DNA from: Blastocladiella britannica
Lineage: Eukaryota; Blastocladiomycota; Blastocladiomycetes; Blastocladiales; Blastocladiaceae
Length of the DNA stretch: 14,117 nucleotides
Assembly (NCBI GenBank): GCA_025349905.2
Contig: MU625016.1
Span: 1-14,117 of the forward strand
Reading direction: 5' to 3'
This document shows, in pieces, positions 9,508 to 14,117 of this stretch. Every line of letters begins with the position of its first letter. The first letter of the stretch is position 1. The translations under genes and the position numbers were made by a program. The notes below the pieces were generated by a model. That model did no database searches. It saw nothing but the letters and a program-made list of their open reading frames with translations, and was not told the origin of the DNA.

Positions 9508-9513
9508 TTTATT
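9508..9513 (-). terminator. AATAAA poly(A) signal of the MGST3-like gene
   Basis: On the minus strand AATAAA begins 7 nt after the TAA stop (9522-9520). With normal cleavage 10-30 nt downstream, the 3' end would fall at about 9478-9498, on top of the DML1 stop codon region on the other strand. Confidence 0.65.
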
Positions 9514-9519
9514 CAATTT

Positions 9520-10160
9520 TTAGATCCACCCGGTCATCTTAATGGCGCCATACACGGTGATCCCGAGCCAGGCGAACAGCGGCGGGTACTTGAACGCAAA
9601 CCCACGGGCGCGGCCCTCGGGACCGTTGGCAACGTAACCACGGGTGTACAGCTCGCGACCCAGGATGTACGACACGGCGCCCGCGGCGGCGATCGTGGGC
9701 TGGAACAGGCCCGACGTCAGCAGAAGTGTGATGGCGGTCGGGAGCTCCTCGAGGTAGTTGCCGTGCACCTATTTCAACCAATCGCGTTAATACTTTGCAT
9801 AACAGAAATAAGCGATCAGTACATACGCGCTGGGCGTTGTTGAAGGCGATCCAGTCCTTTTCGGACAGCTTGTTGGCGTACAGACCGGAACCCATATCTA
9901 TTTGCATTTGGATGAGCACATATTTCAAGGGCCGGAAACGATAGGAACTACGAACCAGGGTACTTGACACCGTACTTCTTGCGAGCAGCCGTCACATACG
10001 TGCTGGTCTTGACGTAGTGCAGCAGGATGGCTGATGCAGGTTGCGATCAAGATGATCAGTTTTTTTTCAATTCAAAACAAAAATGGGAAGTAATAACGCG
10101 CGTACTGGTGGCACCAAGAATCACGTATCCGTACTCGGGGGCAATAGTCACGGTGGCCAT
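9520..10160 (-). CDS. MGST3: Microsomal glutathione S-transferase 3-like MAPEG protein
   Basis: Four exons: 10160-10106, 10030-9956, 9897-9827 and 9768-9520, giving 149 aa against about 152 in human MGST3. The introns are 75, 58 and 58 nt, all GT-AG, and phases close. The start MATVTIAPEYGYVILGAT leads into a first membrane helix, then ARKKYGVKYPDMGSGLYA. The conserved MAPEG block FNNAQRVHGNYLEELP (about 62-77) corresponds to FNCIQRAHQNTLEVYP of human MGST3. Further hydrophobic helices follow, with ILGRELYTRGY between them, fitting a four-helix membrane trimer of the ER or outer mitochondrial membrane. Family members conjugate or reduce lipid hydroperoxides and eicosanoids with glutathione; substrate here is inferred. 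The leader just upstream (10161-10185, minus strand) is CAA/AAC-rich like that of PRE8. Confidence 0.92.
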
Positions 10161-10352
10161 CTTATTTGAATAGATTGTTATTGTTGTTGCTGTGCGTTGT
10201 GCTGGTCGAAAGAGACAGATGCAGACGCGAACTGATCAGCATTTAAACGGAAAAAAAAATTCTGCATGACAAATCATCCACGGCCAACTGAAACCTCCTG
10301 CCACGTCAAGTTTAATGACTGACTGAGACGCAGGCACACACAGAAGAAAAGC
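10161..10352. other. 192 bp spacer: MGST3 promoter and 3' end of the cyclase-like gene
   Basis: Both flanking genes are on the minus strand, so this spacer holds the 3' UTR of the upstream cyclase-like gene and the MGST3 promoter. A minus-strand ATTAAA at 10316-10311, about 37 nt after the TAG stop, is a plausible poly(A) signal. A run of nine A lies at about 10250-10258. No RNA gene or ORF of interest was seen. Confidence 0.6.
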
Positions 10353-13304
10353 CTAAGCAACGGTCACCGACCACATGGCCGCCACGTCACCGGCACCGCC
10401 GTCCTGCTGCTGCTGCTCGAACGCAAACGCGTCCGACCCCATGGCCCCGATCGCCGTGCGGAATGCGTCCGAGACCGAGACCCCGGCGGTGGCCACCGAC
10501 GCGCACACGCCCTCGGTCGCGTCCAGCGCCGTCCCAAACACGCCGAACCGCGGCTTGGCGGCGGTCCCGAGCGTCCCGCCCTGCAAGGTGCCCGTGTGCA
10601 GGCCAATGCGCAGCGGAATGCCCCGCGATTCCCCCCCGAGCGCCGACCCGTCCATGTCTGACGTCGCATCCACCACGTCCATCGCAAACTCGAGCAACTC
10701 GGCTGCTTGGTCGGTGCTGTCGCTTTCCGTTGGCTCGCGCTTTTCGAGCCCGTTGACGATCACGACTATTGTTATTTTGGGGTGAGTTTGGTTGGCTGCA
10801 GTGCCATGGATGCAAGAATGAACGTACAAGTGTCGTCGGCGGCACGAGCCTTGAACAGCAGCGGGTAATCGAGCAACACCGAGTCAAGCGCCTTGGCCAG
10901 CTGATCCGCCATGCGCAGCGCGCTCTTGCCCGTCTCGGCGCTGCCCGAAAGCGCCTTGAATCCGACCACGTGCAGGTGGAGGATCGACACCTGTGCTCAT
11001 TTCATTGTGGTGAGCTTCGATTGGCACCATCTCAAAATATAAAGGGATAAAAATACCTGGTCGTAGGAACGGGCCTCGGGCATCTTGCCCTGCGAAATCT
11101 CGTCGGCAATGTGGCGAGGCACCCGCCGCGCATTCGACGAGGCAGCGGTATCAATGCGCTTGCCAACGCCACGCGCGGCGGCATTGGCGGCCGCGTGCAG
11201 CATGTTGACGATCATCTCGTCCATCTCGTGCAGATGGTCGGCCTTGATTTGCACAAACTCGTCCTCTTGCTCGCGCACCAAGTCGCCGAGCTTGCGGCGC
11301 TGCTCGGTCTGCAACATCTTGAGCTGGTCCTTCTGCTGCAGCCGCAGCAGCACCAGGTTCTCGCGTTGTTGGCGAGTCACGGCCTTGATGCGCTCGCGAC
11401 CCTTCTCCAGCTGCTCAAGGACCTCCATCTCCTGCGCCTCCATGAGCTCGAGCCCGCGGCCCGACGACCGCTTACGCGCCTGCGTCTCGGCCGAGGCATT
11501 GCGCGCGGGCCCACCGCCCTCGCCCGTGGCGGCGGCGACGGCCGCTTCAGCATGGCCCTCGCCCTCGCCCTCGCCCTCGGACCCCGTGTCGCTGAACGTG
11601 GCGTCGGTTTCCTCCGACCCACTCTCGGACCCGTCGCCCACGCTACTAGCCCCGCCGCGGCCCTCGCCGTCGGCCGTGGACGCCTGCAGGAGGGGGTCTT
11701 GCGCGAGCATTGCGCACTCGCGCAGCTTCTCCGACGTGCGCTGCTGCTTGTCGAGGATCTTGGCGATCCGGCGCTGCTGGGCATTGAAGCTGGCCCGCGA
11801 CAACTTTTGCCGCTCGCTCAAGTGTGTGGCTTTAATCTTGGCCTGCACGCTGTCGAGCTCGGTCTGCGCGGTCTGCGTCTCCATCATGTGCGCCACCTCG
11901 AGGGTCTGCTCGGTCTCGCGGTGCGTCGCCAGCATGTTCTCGAGCCACGTCTGGTCCTCGATCTCGCGGTTCAGAGCCTCGGTCAAGTGCTTGATCTTGA
12001 TCAGTTGGAGTTCACGAAGTTGCTCGGCTTCCTTTTGCTGGCGCATCCGAAGCTCCTGCGCGGCCTTGTCGTTCTCGGCCGCCTTGGCTGCGCGGCCCGC
12101 GGTGTCGAGGTTGCGCGTCTCGAGCTCCTCGATCCGCTGCAAGTTGGCGGCAACTCGGCGCTGGGCAATCGCCAGGTCGTCCCTATTGTTGTTATTTTGA
12201 GTGAGTATTTCCTCAATACTACAAAACCTACTCTCATCATCATCACAAGTGACCTCACCGAGATCGCATCGGGGATTGGAGCAAATATTTTTTGTTGTTG
12301 GTGTGCCCCATCTCCTCCAATATGGTCAAAGTGTCATCGTCACCGCGAACGAAATCATCTTCAACTGCTGCCCCAATGCCCATGTTCCCTTCTTCAACCC
12401 CCTTATCCAAAAAAAAAATGGGGGCTCGAAAAATCTTCAATAGTGAAGTGGAACTGGACAATGGAGCAGCAGCCAAAAACGTAAAGCAAAAGTGTAAACC
12501 AAGAGCGTACCACACCACAAAATGAAGAAGGATGGATCCCCGACGGAGCCCGCAACCAAAAGCCAAAAAATGTAAATGTAAATGTAAAAGGAAGAGCAGC
12601 AATCAATACCGCTCAAGTGCTTGGCGGGCCTCGAGCTGCTTCATGAGATCCTGGAACGCGTCGCGCTTCTGGCGCATCTTGCTGCGGAACGCACCCTCGC
12701 GCTCGCGTGCCTCCTCTTGCTGCAGCATCTTTTGACGGTACCGCAGGTTCTTGTCGAGCAAGATCGCCAGGCGCACCTTGGTTTCCTCCGACTCGAGAAG
12801 CGACACGGACTAGAATTTTGACATGCACAACATACACCACACACACAAAAAAATACGTGAATAACCTGCCCACCCACACACACACACATGAACCGAAAAC
12901 ACACGTACCAGATCATTTTGCCAACCGGCATTCAGACGCCGCAGCTCGAGCTGCGTCGAGTACAAGCTGCGAGCTTCCAGTAAACCCGCCTCGCGAATGT
13001 TGGCCTGCTCCTGGTAAAAATCCTTGACGCGGGCCTGCAGCAGTAGGCGGTGCTCGTTGGCGGTGCGCGCCCCGGTCAATGTGCGCGCCAGCAACGCATC
13101 CTTGGCGGCCTTTCCGGCAAACCGGGTAAACATACCCGATGCCGCCGCGGCTCCGGCCGATCCGGCGCCGCCACTCAGGTTGGACAGCGATATTTGCGGG
13201 GTCGAGTTGACACTGGCGGCGTTGCTGCTACCGAGACGCTTCATGGGCGAGCGGCGGGACTCACCGGATCCGCCAGTGGCATTCGTGGTGGCGGATGGAG
13301 TCAT
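10353..13304 (-). CDS. Coiled-coil protein with degenerate class III nucleotide-cyclase domain
   Basis: Five exons: 13304-12909, 12809-12610, 12182-11057, 10990-10828 and 10765-10353, giving 765 aa. The introns are 99, 427, 66 and 62 nt, all GT-AG with closing phases. Residues 1-55 are Ser/Gly-rich. About 60-360 are Glu/Gln/Arg/Leu-rich coiled coil, about 365-420 an acidic Ser/Glu/Gly linker, and about 440-530 a second coiled coil. RHIADEISQGKMPEARSYDQ then leads into a class III cyclase homology domain from residue 575. VSILHLHVVGF aligns with the VTxLFxDIVGF block, ADDTFVIVNGL with GDAYMVVSGL, IPLRIGLHTG with VRIGIHTG, and RFGVFGTALDATEG with RYxLFGDTVNxASR. The first metal Asp is His581, the Asn is Asp710 and the transition-state Arg is Gly714; the second metal Asp (627) remains. 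It is therefore probably not catalytic. No membrane helix is seen, so it is likely cytosolic. The ATG at 13304 opens the first exon. Confidence 0.87.
12183..12609 (-). other. 427 nt intron 2 of the cyclase-like gene
   Basis: The exons end and begin at CG|G, giving ALER-DDLAIAQ in phase. The donor is GTATTG and the acceptor ends AACAATAG. It is four to eight times longer than every other intron in the window. Retention would hit a TGA within three codons. It carries a TTTACA/ACATTT repeat (12571-12590), a run of nine A (12410-12418 on the plus strand) and a chance open frame at 12602-12255. I saw no convincing snoRNA box pair, tRNA or coding domain in it. Confidence 0.75.
12838..12888. repeat. 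CA/GT dinucleotide repeats inside intron 1 of the cyclase-like gene
   Basis: Two short CA tracts, about (CA)5 at 12838-12847 and (CA)7 at 12875-12888, lie within the 99 nt intron 12810-12908. In the transcript they read as GU repeats close to the GTACGT donor. Confidence 0.85.
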
Positions 13305-13715
13305 CTTGGTTTCTATTTTTTGCTGCGGATTTCACGTCTGAATGCTGGCGCGTCTATAGATCGGATCGGATTGCGGCGCCGTCGAAGGGTAAGTAATTTG
13401 ATATCGGAAATGGAGCAGGAAGCATCCGCACTGCGATCCGCCGCGATTTGGATCCAGCGCACATTGTATAACACGAATGATATGATTGGGTGGCAGTACC
13501 TTTTCTTATTTTAAGTTGGATTTATGTGTCGAACTATCGCAATGTGGAATTGTAAATTCGATAGACCGCGCTCCAAAGAGGCTCAAAAAATTCCGTTGGA
13601 TCGGTCAATAAATTGGGAATGGGAAATGGAGAAAAAAATCCTCAAAATTAAGCAAGGGACAGGCAAGGAGGGTAAATTACATATTTTAACACCACCGTAT
13701 CGTCGATATGGCGCG
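13305..13715. other. 411 bp intergenic spacer between the two cyclase-family genes
   Basis: This is the longest spacer in the window, lying between the stop of the right-hand cyclase gene and the ATG of the coiled-coil cyclase-like gene, both on the minus strand. It must contain the promoter of the latter. It is AT-richer than the exons. A 10-base direct repeat GGAAATGGAG occurs at 13406-13415 and 13622-13631. No coding frame with family resemblance, tRNA fold or clear minus-strand poly(A) signal was found. Confidence 0.6.
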
Positions 13716-14117
13716 TTACTCGGCCATGCGGACGTTCTTGCGCTGCGCAGAACTGACCACCAGTGCATTCGTCGAGGTCTTGGAGCGGCGGCCCTTCTTG
13801 CCCGGGGATCCGGCCGCCGCCGCCGCCGCACGCTTGCCCTTGAGCCAGTAGGTGCTCATTTCGGTGCCGCCCTCCAGCACCACCGACTCGGGCCGCGCCT
13901 CGAGATCGTACTCGCGCGCAATCAGCGCGTGGGTGGCCGCAGACACGTGGATCCGGTTGGGCGTCGATTTCTGCTCCATCTGGCCAGCAATGTTGGGCGT
14001 GTCGCCAAACAGCGCAAACCGTGGCATCACGATCCCCGCCACGCCGCCAATCGCCGCGCCCGAGTGAACCCCAACGCGGATCTGAATGCTGTCCTGCACC
14101 TGATCCGACATGTCCAG
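13716..14117 (-). CDS. Class III nucleotide cyclase, C-terminal part (truncated by window end)
   Basis: The frame is open from the window's last base to a TAA at 13718-13716, giving 133 residues. The visible part is the second half of a class III cyclase domain: SIQIRVGVHSGAAIGGVAG (aligning with VRIGIHSGPVVAGVVG), then MPRFALFGDTPNIAGQMEQ (aligning with MPRYCLFGDTVNTASRMES) and RIHVSAATHALI. The catalytic Asn is present, but the Arg of the ASRME motif is Gln (GQME). The Cys that many guanylyl cyclases have before LFGD is Ala. After TYWLKGK comes an Ala/Lys/Arg-rich tail of about 40 residues with no recognised domain. Whether it makes cGMP, cAMP or nothing cannot be told, because the metal-binding aspartates and any regulatory domains are outside the window. 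It is in tandem with the coiled-coil cyclase-like gene on the same strand. Confidence 0.88.
   Translation of the reverse strand: MDMSDQVQDSIQIRVGVHSGAAIGGVAGIVMPRFALFGDTPNIAGQMEQKSTPNRIHVSAATHALIAREYDLEARPESVVLEGGTEMSTYWLKGKRAAAAAAGSPGKKGRRSKTSTNALVVSSAQRKNVRMAE

Noticed and set aside
8347..9516. Minus-strand open frame (389 codons) opposite DML1
   Set aside because: It is antisense to a recognisable Misato-family protein, has biased composition and shows no motif.
12183..12300. Intronic box C/D snoRNA suggested by TGATGATGA on the minus strand near 12232-12242
   Set aside because: No matching D box (CTGA) at a sensible distance and no terminal stem.
11085..12484. Plus-strand open frames of 371 and 457 codons opposite the coiled-coil exon
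   Set aside because: Ser/Leu-rich mirror images of a Glu/Gln/Arg coiled coil; the minus frame is continuous with the cyclase-like domain through in-phase introns.
12255..12602. 115-codon open frame inside the 427 nt intron (minus strand) as a separate gene or exon
   Set aside because: Low-complexity Phe/Leu/His start, not in frame with the flanking exons through splice sites I could find, and no recognisable domain.
13305..13715. Hidden RNA gene or small ORF in the largest spacer
   Set aside because: No tRNA-like cloverleaf, internal promoter boxes or family-like peptide could be supported by reading both strands.

Overview
The window reads as nuclear DNA of a fungus. It has GC-rich exons, AT-rich spacers, and mostly 56-99 nt GT-AG introns at exact family boundaries. 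Its gene families include two that I recognise as fungal (an Mkt1-type regulator and a secreted-protein family). Two tandem soluble class III nucleotide-cyclase genes and the GC-rich compact layout make a zoosporic fungus (Blastocladiomycota or a chytrid) my best guess. That placement is inference, because no rRNA or other lineage marker is present.

Layout, left to right. (1) The 3' end of a secreted-protein-like gene (+, to 580). (2) Proteasome subunit alpha-2 (PSMA2/PRE8, -, three exons, 696-1577). (3) An MKT1-like protein (+, four exons, 1672-4569), sharing a 94 bp divergent promoter with PRE8. (4) A large CAMK-like serine/threonine kinase with a long disordered N-terminus and two low-complexity insertions in its C-lobe (+, two exons, 4681-7865). 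(5) DML1/Misato (+, single exon, 7898-9484), starting only 32 bp after the kinase stop. (6) A microsomal glutathione S-transferase 3-like MAPEG protein (-, four exons, 9520-10160), convergent with DML1. (7) A five-exon coiled-coil protein ending in a class III cyclase homology domain that lacks several catalytic residues (-, 10353-13304). (8) The C-terminal end of a second class III cyclase (-, 13716 to beyond the window end).

Most of the genes are unrelated housekeeping functions (protein turnover, mRNA regulation, mitochondrial/tubulin-related function, glutathione/lipid metabolism), packed with spacers of 32 to 192 bp; only the last spacer is longer (411 bp). The part most worth attention is the right end: two adjacent same-strand cyclase-family genes, one an apparent pseudo-enzyme fused to long coiled coils, the other with a replaced transition-state arginine. 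Exon structures were built by joining frames at GT-AG sites that restore family-conserved sequence, and all junctions keep phase. No transcript evidence was available.
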